IMG/VR virus record: IMGVR_UViG_3300017917_000908
Location: 1 to 28,033 of that record
Length of the DNA stretch: 28,033 nt
DNA from: a virus
Direction: 5' to 3' (one strand)
Positions 14,244 through 21,959 of this stretch are shown here, piece by piece; position 1 is the first letter of the stretch; every line of letters starts with the position of its first letter. The notes under the pieces are model-generated. The model was not told the DNA's origin. It saw only the letters and a list, made by a program, of their open reading frames with translations, and made no database searches. Made by a program: the position numbers and the translations under genes.

Positions 14244-15663
14244 TGTCCAACGTTTATTTCTTGAGATGATGTTAGAAGATGCACAGAGCTATGTGCGTGT
14301 TCAAAACATTTACAATCCGCAGAACTTTGACAAGAGTTTGAGACCTGCGGCTGAGTTCATCAAAGAACACAGTGACAAATACAAAACCCTGCCAGATCGC
14401 ACACAAATTGCAGCCGCATGCAACATCACGCTGGCGCATGTACCTGACTTAAATGAAGGACACTTTGAATGGTTCATGACTGAGTTTGAATCATTTACCA
14501 AACGACAAGAACTAGAACGTGCTATTTTGAAAGCCGCAGATTTACTTGAAAAAGGCGAATATGATCCAGTTGAAAAACTTATCAAGGATGCGGTACAAAT
14601 ATCACTCACTAAAGACATGGGCACAGACTACTTTGCTGATCCTAAGTCTCGCATTGAGAAATACTTCAACTCGGGTGGACAAGTAAGCACAGGCTGGCCG
14701 CAACTGGATAGACTGTTGTATGGTGGGTTTAGTCGTGGTGAACTAAACATCTTTGCAGGTGGATCAGGTTCAGGTAAGTCACTTGTGATGATGAACATTG
14801 CACTAAACTGGTTGCAACAAGGACTCAGCGGTGTTTACATTACACTAGAACTTTCAGAAGAACTTACTAGTTTGCGTACTGATGCTATGTTGACAAACAT
14901 GAGTACCAAAGACATCCGCCGAGACGTAGATACAACAGAACTCAAAGTCAAGATGGTTGCTAAAAAGAGTGGCAACTATCAAGTCAAGGGTTTGCCAGCA
15001 CAGAGCAACATCAACGACATTCGTGCTTATTTGAAAGAATATCAAATTCAAACAGGCAAGAAGGTAGATTTTGTTATGATTGACTACTTGGACTTGCTGA
15101 TGCCTGTCAGCGCCAAGGTCAGCCCCAATGATTTGTTTGTCAAAGACAAGTATGTTTCAGAAGAACTCCGTAATTTAGCCAAAGAGCTAGGAATCCTAAT
15201 GGTAACTGCATCGCAGTTAAACAGATCCGCTGTGGAAGAGATTGAGTTTGACCACTCGCACATCTCGGGTGGTATTTCAAAGATCAACACAGCAGATAAC
15301 GTGTTTGGTATCTTTACAAGTCGCTCAATGAAAGAAAAGGGCAAGTATCAGATCCAGTGTATGAAGTCACGAAGCTCGACCGGCGTTGGTCAAAAAATTG
15401 ATTTGGAGTACAACATTGAAACTATGCGCATTACTGATGAAGGCGGGGACGAAGGAACTGGATACAATAGACCACAAAGTTCCATCATGGATTCAATCAA
15501 AGCCAAAAGCCAAGTCAAGGCTGCTGACACCAGTGACGAAGGAACTGCTCCAAAATGGGAACGTGCAACAGGAACCCCTGCGTGGGAGCAGGGGCCTAAG
15601 ATAACAGCAGATGTTCAAAGTGCAAAACTAAAACAACTGCTGGGTCAGATCAAATCTAATTAG
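14221..15663 (+). CDS. 41: Replicative DnaB-family helicase, T4 gp41-like
   Basis: The 480-residue protein starts at TTG (14221), preceded by AAGGA (14207-14211); no ATG occurs until 14266 and an in-frame later start would remove the conserved N-terminus. Residues 1-110 form the N-terminal helical domain that packs in the hexamer. The RecA-like core has Walker A 'GGSGSGKS' (180-187), 'GVYITLELSEE' (motif 1a), Walker B 'VDFVMIDYLDLL', and 'ILMVTASQLNRSA' (motif 3). The C-terminus is a long acidic, low-complexity tail. It unwinds the fork and interacts with the primase encoded directly upstream. It ends 4 bp inside the convergent fibre gene. Confidence 0.94.
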   Translation: MLKEYGLNVQRLFLEMMLEDAQSYVRVQNIYNPQNFDKSLRPAAEFIKEHSDKYKTLPDRTQIAAACNITLAHVPDLNEGHFEWFMTEFESFTKRQELERAILKAADLLEKGEYDPVEKLIKDAVQISLTKDMGTDYFADPKSRIEKYFNSGGQVSTGWPQLDRLLYGGFSRGELNIFAGGSGSGKSLVMMNIALNWLQQGLSGVYITLELSEELTSLRTDAMLTNMSTKDIRRDVDTTELKVKMVAKKSGNYQVKGLPAQSNINDIRAYLKEYQIQTGKKVDFVMIDYLDLLMPVSAKVSPNDLFVKDKYVSEELRNLAKELGILMVTASQLNRSAVEEIEFDHSHISGGISKINTADNVFGIFTSRSMKEKGKYQIQCMKSRSSTGVGQKIDLEYNIETMRITDEGGDEGTGYNRPQSSIMDSIKAKSQVKAADTSDEGTAPKWERATGTPAWEQGPKITADVQSAKLKQLLGQIKSN

Positions 15664-17273
15664 GTAATAGAACCTTTGATCACAGCATAGCGCAACACAA
15701 TAGCTTCGCCCAGTGTGCCGCCTGTGATGTTTCTAACAGAAATAACTGCTGATCCTGCCGAACAAGTTGCATCTAAATTGTATGCAGCTCCTGTAGCAAC
15801 ACCACCCACAATGTTCAGTATCATAACGTCTCTAGCACCGATGGTGCTGTTGGTCAGTGTAAATTGAACAGTGGTATCTGCGGCCAAGTTGGTGTTCTGC
15901 ATGGTGATTTCGCCCGCAGGTTTGTTTAATGTAACACCAGTGGATTTATTACCGCCCTGACTTACTGTGCCTCCAGCACCAGTATTGTAGCCCAGTGTGC
16001 CACCATCGGTCAAACCAATACCGCCCGTGCCAGCTACACTAATATTACCAGGCACTGTGAGTCCAGTGGTTGCAATAGTAGCACTCAGCGTTCTCACATT
16101 GCTGGTCAGTGGTGCATTGTAAAACTGTATGGTAGATCCTTGCGCAGTGGTACTAAACGTTTCTGCGGCCACAAAGTCTATGCCGCAGGGTGCAGTGCCA
16201 CCAGATGTGGGGCCATAACCACCTGAACCGTTCCATCCTACACCAACAAATCTTGACAACACATCATTGGCCTGCGGCGGTGTTGGACTGTCCACGGTAC
16301 CTCGAGCCATGCGACCCACATACGCAGGATTAGCGCCAGTGCCAAATGCATCGTTGGTAATTCTACTGGCCACACCTTCGTTGCCAGTGATGTGTATCAT
16401 GCCGCCAGCGTTGGTCACTGCTTGATAGTTACCTGTGGTAGAACCCACAATATTCAGTGCGCCTGCTGAGTTGGCAGCAATGGCTGTGGGTGCCTTGAAC
16501 TGCACAATACCGCTGTCTAATACTTGGAAGGAAACATTGCCTGTGCTAGTGTATGTTTTAAAGTTGCTGCCAACGTTTAAGTTGCCTGCGATACCCACCC
16601 CGCCTGTGACAGTCAGCGCACCAGTTGTGGTGCTAGTACTCACGGTGTTGGAGGTTATGGCTAATGGGACATTGATCGCTCCGGGTGCTCTGCTGTCGTC
16701 AAAAACCCAAACAGTAGTGCCACCGTCAATGGTCACAAATTCAAAAGCATAGTTGCCAGCAACACCAAATGTAATGGTATTTGACACACCAGGGGTTCCT
16801 GGACTTATGCCGGCAATCGATGCAACACCTTGGCTCACAGCAGCTGGCAGCGTAACTGTGTATGCAACGTTTGTGATGTTGAATGCTACTCGCACAGAGC
16901 CTGCTGAACCTGACGCAGGCCAGTTTGAGAAACTCAAACTCACTGAGCCTGTGGTGTTGATTTGTTGGAAAGGTGCTGCTGAGTAGTCAATATCAATACT
17001 GCCCGAAGTGGCAGTTAAGGGCAAATATGTATAACTAACGTCATTTAGTTTGACAGCATACAACAAGTTGTCATTCATGTTGTTGTCTAGTGTAGTACCA
17101 CTCAGCGCAGCCTTTAACACAGCTTTGCTCTGCAGATCAGAGATTTCTGTGGCTGCAGAGCTAAAATTGGTTTTGATATTGGTAAAATTGTCCCGAAAAC
17201 CTTGGGTATTGTTGGGGACTCCAGAAACTGGGTAGTTTCCGTCTATGTTATTTGGGTTAATGGCGCTGGTCAT
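15660..17273 (-). CDS. Tail-fibre-like structural protein
   Basis: The 537-residue protein begins 'INPNNIDGNYPVSGVPNNTQ' and continues 'GFRDNFTNIKTNF', an N-terminal block I associate with fibre proteins of T4-like aquatic phages. The rest is rich in Gly, Thr, Ser and Ala with short beta-repeats ('TTTGALTVTGGVGIAGNLNV'). This is the usual composition of trimeric fibre shafts. No enzymatic motif or chaperone domain is visible at the C-terminus. It is the only large minus-strand gene and lies convergent to the helicase gene (4-bp overlap, shared stop region). Upstream on its strand are AATAAATA and AAGGA before the ATG. Confidence 0.8.
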   Translation of the reverse strand: MTSAINPNNIDGNYPVSGVPNNTQGFRDNFTNIKTNFSSAATEISDLQSKAVLKAALSGTTLDNNMNDNLLYAVKLNDVSYTYLPLTATSGSIDIDYSAAPFQQINTTGSVSLSFSNWPASGSAGSVRVAFNITNVAYTVTLPAAVSQGVASIAGISPGTPGVSNTITFGVAGNYAFEFVTIDGGTTVWVFDDSRAPGAINVPLAITSNTVSTSTTTGALTVTGGVGIAGNLNVGSNFKTYTSTGNVSFQVLDSGIVQFKAPTAIAANSAGALNIVGSTTGNYQAVTNAGGMIHITGNEGVASRITNDAFGTGANPAYVGRMARGTVDSPTPPQANDVLSRFVGVGWNGSGGYGPTSGGTAPCGIDFVAAETFSTTAQGSTIQFYNAPLTSNVRTLSATIATTGLTVPGNISVAGTGGIGLTDGGTLGYNTGAGGTVSQGGNKSTGVTLNKPAGEITMQNTNLAADTTVQFTLTNSTIGARDVMILNIVGGVATGAAYNLDATCSAGSAVISVRNITGGTLGEAIVLRYAVIKGSIT

Positions 17274-17304
17274 TTATAATCCTTGTGCTATAATGCATAC
17301 TAGA

Positions 17305-17310
17305 TATTTA
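17305..17310 (-). promoter_or_regulatory. Late-type promoter motif for the fibre gene
   Basis: Minus-strand AATAAATA (17312 to 17305) lies 31 bp upstream of the fibre ATG, with AAGGA in between. It forms a back-to-back pair with the plus-strand motif at 17329. Confidence 0.5.
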
Positions 17311-17328
17311 TTGCAACCGCCGATCCGC

Positions 17329-17334
17329 TAAATA
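17329..17334 (+). promoter_or_regulatory. Late-type promoter motif TAAATA
   Basis: GCTAAATAGT lies 19 bp before the ATG at 17354. AAAGG (17339-17343) would be the ribosome binding site. It opens the plus-strand late block. Confidence 0.45.
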
Positions 17335-17353
17335 GTTCAAAGGCCCTGATCAA

Positions 17354-17602
17354 ATGCAGAAAAAGACCCGGAGTATATTAGAAGAACTAGACTCAATGTA
17401 TGTAGAGCGAGATCGCCGCCTCTTAATTGAAAACCGTGCTAGTAATGTCATTGCTAGCGCCATACGTCTAGTTGAACAAATAGAAGCTGAGTACTCAGCA
17501 GAACAAGCTGAAAATCTCACACGTAAACTGCTGAATGCAATACGTACCAAGGATGCTGGTAAGTTTTCTAGGTCAGTAAGGAGAACCCATGCAGATTCAT
17601 GA
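17354..17602 (+). CDS. Small helical, highly charged protein, possible prohead core or internal protein
   Basis: The 82-residue protein is almost entirely helical and charged ('SILEELDSMYVERDRRLLIE', 'LVEQIEAEYSAEQAENLTRK'), so a coiled coil or core scaffold is likely. Length and composition recall the small prohead core proteins of T4 (gp67/gp68), but I see no firm motif. It is the first gene of the late block and overlaps the next gene by 14 bp. I therefore call it a probable late virion or scaffold protein. Confidence 0.6.
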   Translation: MQKKTRSILEELDSMYVERDRRLLIENRASNVIASAIRLVEQIEAEYSAEQAENLTRKLLNAIRTKDAGKFSRSVRRTHADS

Positions 17603-18353
17603 ACTAACACGTCGACGTCCCATTAAAGAAGCCAGCACCGGAGCCCTGGGCGCTTTGGGGTCAGCAGTGGCTTCAGCGGCCAGCAATGCAGTTTATGGAA
17701 AAGACGTCACCAGTTCAGGCTTTGCTGGAGATGCTGTTACAGATCGCCGCCTTGGGGCTACTCAACAAAACGCAGCTTTGATCGAGCCCTTGGCCCAACA
17801 ACTCAGCACAGGCTGGGCACAAACAGTTGCGGCCGAACTCAAAGACGCTGTTGATGCTGATGGTGCAGGTGGCGCTACCAGTGTTACTCAACTAGATGCA
17901 ACCAGTCAAAACGGACTCAAAGCTAAATTGGCAACTATGGTCAACAAAATGGTGTACCCACAAGGCAGCGGCAACTACACCAGTTTACCAGCCACAGCAG
18001 GCATGACCCCAGAAGACAAAGCCGAAGCAGAAAACGCAGTCAAGGCCATTGACATGGGCACTGAAGCAGTGTGGCGCACAACAGTAAGTCCTACACCAGA
18101 TACCAAAGCCACCATGGCAGCATTTACAGCCATGGTCCGAGATGGCATTTTGCCTGCACAGAACATTGCACGATTTGTACTTGGCCAACGCAGCAAAACT
18201 GGTGCAGCCGGGATGCCAGTCAGTGGCGCAGCAAAACAAGCCGCAACAGACATGGATCTTGATCAAGCAGAAATCAAGGCCATGCAAGCATACTTTGCTA
18301 AAAATGGCGGCGTACTGACTCCTGCTGCAAAAGAATTGTTTGGTTTAAAATGA
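17589..18353 (+). CDS. Ala-rich late protein with capsid-targeting-like N-terminus
   Basis: The 254-residue protein begins 'MQIHELTRRRPIKEA'. The first six residues fit the pattern M-x-(I/L)-x-E-(L/F) shared with two other proteins of the block and resemble T4 capsid-targeting sequences, which the prohead protease cuts after Glu in (I/L)xE. The body is rich in Ala, Gly, Thr and Lys with predicted helices ('KAEAENAVKAIDMGTEAVWR', 'MDLDQAEIKAMQAYFAKNGG'). No enzyme motif is seen. It overlaps the nucleotidyltransferase-ligase gene by 4 bp, so the two products are probably made together and could be packaged or assembled together. Confidence 0.65.
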   Translation: MQIHELTRRRPIKEASTGALGALGSAVASAASNAVYGKDVTSSGFAGDAVTDRRLGATQQNAALIEPLAQQLSTGWAQTVAAELKDAVDADGAGGATSVTQLDATSQNGLKAKLATMVNKMVYPQGSGNYTSLPATAGMTPEDKAEAENAVKAIDMGTEAVWRTTVSPTPDTKATMAAFTAMVRDGILPAQNIARFVLGQRSKTGAAGMPVSGAAKQAATDMDLDQAEIKAMQAYFAKNGGVLTPAAKELFGLK

Positions 18354-20254
18354 AATATCTACTAGAAGGCGGCAACGTATTTAAAGACAAGCAAGGCAAC
18401 CCCTTGACACAGCGTATCAATCAAGCTGATGTGCCTGGCACCATCCAATGGCTAGAAGCAGTGTTGGGCATGGACTTGACTGGCGAAGATGATCCTAGAA
18501 CTGGTTATCCAAGCCGTTGGTTAGGCAGCACAGGTAAGAACCCCACATCTGGTGACTTGGATATTGCCATTGACATCAACGAAGCCAGCAAAGAAGATAT
18601 TGCTGCCAAGCTCACACAGTTTGTGACCAGCCAAGGCCAGGATCCCAGAGAGTGGGTGGCAAAAAAGGGCGAAGTGCATTTCCGCACTCCCATCAATGGC
18701 GATCCCAATCAAGGCTTTGTGCAAACAGACTTTATGTTTTTCCCTAATTTAGATTGGGGACAGTTTTTCTACAGTGGCGGCATTGACTCAAATTACAAAG
18801 GCGCAAACCGCAACATTTTGATGAGTTCAATTGCCAAGAGCCTGGGACTCAAAGTGGGTGCCAACGGTGTGTTCAGCAGAGCCACAAATGAATTGTTGAG
18901 CTTGGATCCTGATCAAACAGCAGAGTGGTTGTTGGGTGCAGGCAATGATCGTAGCAGTTTGAAAAACGTTGAAACAATCTATCAAACCATTGCCAACGAC
19001 AAAGACCGTGATGCCAAGCTAAATGACTTCCGTGAATACCTCAAACGTGAAGGTCTAGCGGAGCCACAAGTCAACGTAAAAGAAAATGACGTTAGCTTCT
19101 TGGCACGACTACGTGATCGTATTGTGAATCAAGGCTATGTTGCCTTGGTTGAAGCCGAAGAAGCTGGTGTTGGCGGTAGAGCCAAGGGCATTGAACACTT
19201 GGAAGATCTTGTGTTTCGTCGTGGCACACAGGGCATCAAGGATGCCCTGGAAATTGTCAAGCATGCCACAGCAGAACCTCGAACAGTCACAGCCAAATGG
19301 GACGGCAAACCTGCTGTGATATTTGGACGTAAACCCAGCACTGGTGAGTTTGTGCTCACAGATGGGTCGGGCTTTGAAGCCAAGGGCTATGATGGCCTGG
19401 CCACAAGTCCAAGAATGATGGCTGATATACAGAGCAAACGTTCGGGCGATAGAACTGAACTTATCAATATCTATGCCAAACTGTTCCCTGTGTTGGAAGC
19501 AGCTTTGCCTGCAGGTTTTAGAGGCTACGTCAAAGGCGATTTGCTATACATGCAAACTCCTCCAGTGGTTGCTGGCAACTATGTGTTCAAGCCCAACACA
19601 ATTGAATACAAAATACCTGCCAAATCTGCCCTGGGGCAACGCATTGGCAACAGTGAAATTGGTGTTGCTGTGCATTCAATGTATGCTGATCGTGGTGATG
19701 CACGTCAGCCCTTGACCGGTGTGACATTTAATGAAGTACCAGGATTGTTGTTGGAAAAACCTGCTAGCCCTAGAGCACTGCAAACTGAAACCAATGCTGA
19801 AAAACGCTTGCGACAGTTGATCAAAACTCAAGGCAAAAATATCAACACACTGTTTAATCCTGCAGAATTACGTGCTCACAAGATCACAGACTTGGCCAAG
19901 TTGTGCGTGGACTTTATCAACACCAAAGTTGGTGCTCCACTAAACGGGGCAACATTGCTACCTGAGTTTGGCACCTGGTTACAGAGCAAAGTAACTCCCA
20001 GCAAGTTCAACAACATTGTAGAATACCTGCGTAGCCCAACATCCAACACAGAAGCCATTGCTGCGGCTTTTGAAGCGTTTATTATCCTGCATGATCTCAA
20101 GATGCATTTGTTGCGCCAAGCCGATACAGAACATCCTGGGCAAGAAGGCTGGGTCATGGCCACCCCTGCAGGCTATGCAAAAGCAGTGAATCGCTTTGAT
20201 CCCAATGCATTTGCAGCTCAAAATAGATTGCAAAACAACCCTCAACAGGCGTAA
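18350..20254 (+). CDS. Fusion of a Pol-beta-type nucleotidyltransferase and a KxDG ligase-like domain
   Basis: In the 634-residue protein residues ~50-135 form a nucleotidyltransferase site: 'LGSTGKNPTSGDLDIAID' with G59-S60 and metal-binding D69/D71, and the third acid D127 in 'FVQTDFMFF'. Residues ~285-440 resemble the adenylation domain of ATP-dependent DNA/RNA ligases: motif I 'TAKWDGKPAVIFG' with candidate lysine K316, a motif III-like 'YVKGDLLYM' (D397 where Glu is usual), and a motif IV-like 'IEYKIP' (E419). The last ~170 residues are helical. The ligase-like part matches a family of uncharacterised phage proteins (I believe DUF6267). One chain could thus add nucleotides and seal ends, as in RNA or DNA end repair; this is inference. 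It starts 'MKYLLEGG', possibly a prohead-protease site, and lies in the late block. Confidence 0.7.
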   Translation: MKYLLEGGNVFKDKQGNPLTQRINQADVPGTIQWLEAVLGMDLTGEDDPRTGYPSRWLGSTGKNPTSGDLDIAIDINEASKEDIAAKLTQFVTSQGQDPREWVAKKGEVHFRTPINGDPNQGFVQTDFMFFPNLDWGQFFYSGGIDSNYKGANRNILMSSIAKSLGLKVGANGVFSRATNELLSLDPDQTAEWLLGAGNDRSSLKNVETIYQTIANDKDRDAKLNDFREYLKREGLAEPQVNVKENDVSFLARLRDRIVNQGYVALVEAEEAGVGGRAKGIEHLEDLVFRRGTQGIKDALEIVKHATAEPRTVTAKWDGKPAVIFGRKPSTGEFVLTDGSGFEAKGYDGLATSPRMMADIQSKRSGDRTELINIYAKLFPVLEAALPAGFRGYVKGDLLYMQTPPVVAGNYVFKPNTIEYKIPAKSALGQRIGNSEIGVAVHSMYADRGDARQPLTGVTFNEVPGLLLEKPASPRALQTETNAEKRLRQLIKTQGKNINTLFNPAELRAHKITDLAKLCVDFINTKVGAPLNGATLLPEFGTWLQSKVTPSKFNNIVEYLRSPTSNTEAIAAAFEAFIILHDLKMHLLRQADTEHPGQEGWVMATPAGYAKAVNRFDPNAFAAQNRLQNNPQQA

Positions 20255-20269
20255 ATTTAGTCACTTTGG

Positions 20270-20275
20270 TAAATA
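20270..20275 (+). promoter_or_regulatory. Late-type promoter motif TAAATA
   Basis: GGTAAATAAG lies 45 bp upstream of the ATG at 20320. The leader carries AAAGGAA (20306-20312), a near-perfect ribosome binding site, 7 bases before the ATG. Confidence 0.5.
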
Positions 20276-20319
20276 AGTGCAGGGGTTTAATATCCCAACT
20301 AACCTAAAGGAAATTAAAA

Positions 20320-20727
20320 ATGGCTATTTTTACAAAAGTTAATGGTACAACACAACCAGTATTTGCACTTGACGTTGCAAACGGTAGTATCGCTGGAACA
20401 GCTAACGTTGCTGCTCAAGGTCCAGTTCAGATCCAAGGTCCTAAACTAGACTTCTTCACTTTGACTGCTAACGCTGCGTTGACAAACGCTGGTAACGTTA
20501 ACGGTTACTTGAACAACGTTTTGACCGCTGTTCAACAAAACGGTACAATCGCAATTTATCAAGCTGGTGCTACAGCTGGTACAATCAGCATTGCTATCTA
20601 CCCAAGCGGTGCTTACACTACAGCTACTTTGGTTGCTGCTGCTCAAACAGCTAACGCAACTGGTGGTTTGAACATTGGTATCCCAACTGCCAACGTTTCT
20701 AACACAGCTAGCTTCACAAGCCTGTAA
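20320..20727 (+). CDS. Probable abundant small virion protein
   Basis: The 135-residue protein is rich in Ala, Asn, Thr and Val ('KLDFFTLTANAALTNAGNVN', 'GTIAIYQAGATAGTISIAIY'), with alternating beta-strand patterns. Its codon use differs from its neighbours: almost every Asn is AAC, almost every Gly is GGT, and GCT dominates Ala, as in highly expressed genes. It has a strong ribosome binding site and its own terminator, and stands alone between a late motif and that terminator. These signs suggest a very abundant structural component such as a decoration protein or a tail or head surface protein. No family is known to me. Confidence 0.7.
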   Translation: MAIFTKVNGTTQPVFALDVANGSIAGTANVAAQGPVQIQGPKLDFFTLTANAALTNAGNVNGYLNNVLTAVQQNGTIAIYQAGATAGTISIAIYPSGAYTTATLVAAAQTANATGGLNIGIPTANVSNTASFTSL

Positions 20728-20746
20728 TCAGTTACTGACTGAAAGC

Positions 20747-20780
20747 AACCCTGGACATAAAAACTCCAGGGTTTTCTTTT
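20747..20780 (+). terminator. Rho-independent terminator after the abundant-protein gene
   Basis: A perfect 9-bp stem, AACCCTGGA / TCCAGGGTT (20747-20755 with 20765-20773), with a 9-base loop and a T-rich tail (20772-20780, one C interruption). Confidence 0.85.
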
Positions 20781-20785
20781 GGCCT

Positions 20786-20791
20786 TAAATA
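20786..20791 (+). promoter_or_regulatory. Late-type promoter motif TAAATA
   Basis: CTTAAATACCC lies just after the terminator and only 3 bp before the ATG at 20795. The expected start near 20797 falls at the second ATG (20798), so the mRNA may be leaderless. Confidence 0.4.
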
Positions 20792-20794
20792 CCC

Positions 20795-21220
20795 ATGATG
20801 AAAGTTTTGTGTAAAACATTTTTTGATTGTGGGCGTACTGGGGTAACAGGTAATTTTCGAATCGGAGAATTGCCGTTTCGTGACCGGGATGGTCAACAGG
20901 TTGAAAACTTTGAGGACTGGAATCGCAGCCGTAACCAACAACGCAACTATGAAACGTTGGTGCAGATTTTTGGATTGAGAACTCAGCCCATGGACATCAC
21001 ACAGCCAACACACAACAACGACGAATGGACGTTTGAATTTGACAGTGAAAACGCTGAAGTATTCAGTAGATTTGAAGATCCTGATCCCTTGGCCAGTTTA
21101 AAAGCTGATTGTGAAGGTGTGCCCATGATGACCAATCTAAGAGAACGCACAGGATTGATTCCCACATTGTCAGTGTCGGGACCCGATCAAAATATTTGGT
21201 TTGAATTGGTAAATATTTGA
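20795..21220 (+). CDS. Conserved-looking late phage protein, unknown function
   Basis: The 141-residue protein starts MMKVLCKTFFDCGRTG; the second Met (20798) is the better start if transcription begins at the late motif. Blocks such as 'NRSRNQQRNYETLVQIFGLR' and 'GPDQNIWFELVN' look strongly conserved. I believe similar proteins occur in aquatic T4-like phages but I know no function. It is soluble and acidic with no signal peptide. The last codons contain another TAAATA, ahead of the holin-like gene. Confidence 0.7.
   Translation: MMKVLCKTFFDCGRTGVTGNFRIGELPFRDRDGQQVENFEDWNRSRNQQRNYETLVQIFGLRTQPMDITQPTHNNDEWTFEFDSENAEVFSRFEDPDPLASLKADCEGVPMMTNLRERTGLIPTLSVSGPDQNIWFELVNI
21210..21215 (+). promoter_or_regulatory. 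Late-type promoter motif TAAATA
   Basis: GGTAAATATT lies inside the final codons of the preceding gene, 7 bp before the ATG at 21223. Its presence in coding sequence makes it weaker evidence than the intergenic sites. Confidence 0.3.
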
Positions 21221-21222
21221 TC

Positions 21223-21486
21223 ATGGTAGACACAACAGACATTGAAAAAAAGAGCCTTGAGGCACACGTTGAGCTTTGCGCTGAACGTTATCGGGCTTTA
21301 GAATCTCGTATCGACGACATAAAGATTGATACAGCAGAATTAAAAACCACCATTCAAGATGTGCATGCTATGGTGCATAAAATGGCCGATCGTCGCAATA
21401 CACAGATAATCGGCTGGGGCGTTGGGGTCATTGGATTTTTAACAGCAGCCCTGGGGTATGTTATCAGTCATTACGTATTAAAATGA
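21223..21486 (+). CDS. Holin-like protein with coiled coil and C-terminal membrane segment
   Basis: I chose the ATG at 21223; the frame also opens at a TTG at 21217, two codons earlier. The product is 87 residues. Residues ~8-55 form a charged heptad-type helix ('RALESRIDDIKIDTAELKTT'), and residues ~63-82 are one hydrophobic segment ('IIGWGVGVIGFLTAALGYVI'). This matches the XhlA/haemolysin-type accessory holins, which sit at the inner membrane in lysis. The assignment is by architecture; an unrelated membrane-anchored coiled-coil protein is possible. It overlaps the next gene by 4 bp. Confidence 0.6.
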   Translation: MVDTTDIEKKSLEAHVELCAERYRALESRIDDIKIDTAELKTTIQDVHAMVHKMADRRNTQIIGWGVGVIGFLTAALGYVISHYVLK

Positions 21487-21959
21487 ACAAACAACAAAAG
21501 CTAGAAAAATGGGCCGAAAAGGAAATCAAGCGCAATCTAGATCACATGATTGTAAATGACGACAACGGTGGATATGTAGCTTTTGGAAAGTATCACTTGG
21601 AGCCACAGACACATGGGGTACAAGTAAGCACTTGGGACCGTACCATACATGTATTTGCCAACAAGCGCACAGCATTGAGCTGGTGTGTAGCTGATAAGTA
21701 CAATCAGTTTTCTGTGGCCAACAACATTTTAGTGCTGGATCGCAAAAAACAGTTGCTGGCAGCGGACATACATTGCCGCCGTGGCATGGCTGAACGTGGA
21801 CGCACATCTTTGTTTTACGAAACAGTAAATACAAAGATTGAGCCCAAGGTGGCTCAGTATAATTCTGTAAATGCCGAATTGGAGAAATGTATAAATTCGG
21901 CTAAATACATGCAAATTAGAGGATTCAATAATGAAACTGCAAGAACTAGCGGCACCTAA
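21483..21959 (+). CDS. Late phage protein, unknown function
   Basis: The 158-residue protein has a charged helical N-terminus ('QKLEKWAEKEIKRNLDHMIV'), a central beta-rich part ('TWDRTIHVFANKRTALSWCV') and a helical tail. No motif or membrane segment is recognised. It is coupled to the holin-like gene (ATGA), and its 3' end overlaps the next gene by 29 bp. A TAAATA motif is embedded near its 3' end. A lysis or head-related role is only suggested by position. Confidence 0.68.
   Translation: MNKQQKLEKWAEKEIKRNLDHMIVNDDNGGYVAFGKYHLEPQTHGVQVSTWDRTIHVFANKRTALSWCVADKYNQFSVANNILVLDRKKQLLAADIHCRRGMAERGRTSLFYETVNTKIEPKVAQYNSVNAELEKCINSAKYMQIRGFNNETARTSGT
21902..21907 (+). promoter_or_regulatory. Late-type promoter motif TAAATA
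   Basis: GCTAAATACAT lies 23 bp before the ATG at 21931, inside the preceding coding region. AGAGGA (21918-21923) is the ribosome binding site. Confidence 0.4.

Noticed and set aside
16435-17235. Plus-strand frames within the fibre gene region
   Set aside because: They mirror the Val/Thr/Ala-rich fibre gene on the other strand and have no start signals; the minus-strand frame has a ribosome binding site and a coherent fibre composition.
17289-17294. TATAAT between the fibre gene and the 17354 gene as a sigma70 promoter
   Set aside because: No acceptable -35 box lies 16-18 bp upstream, unlike the seven accepted sites.
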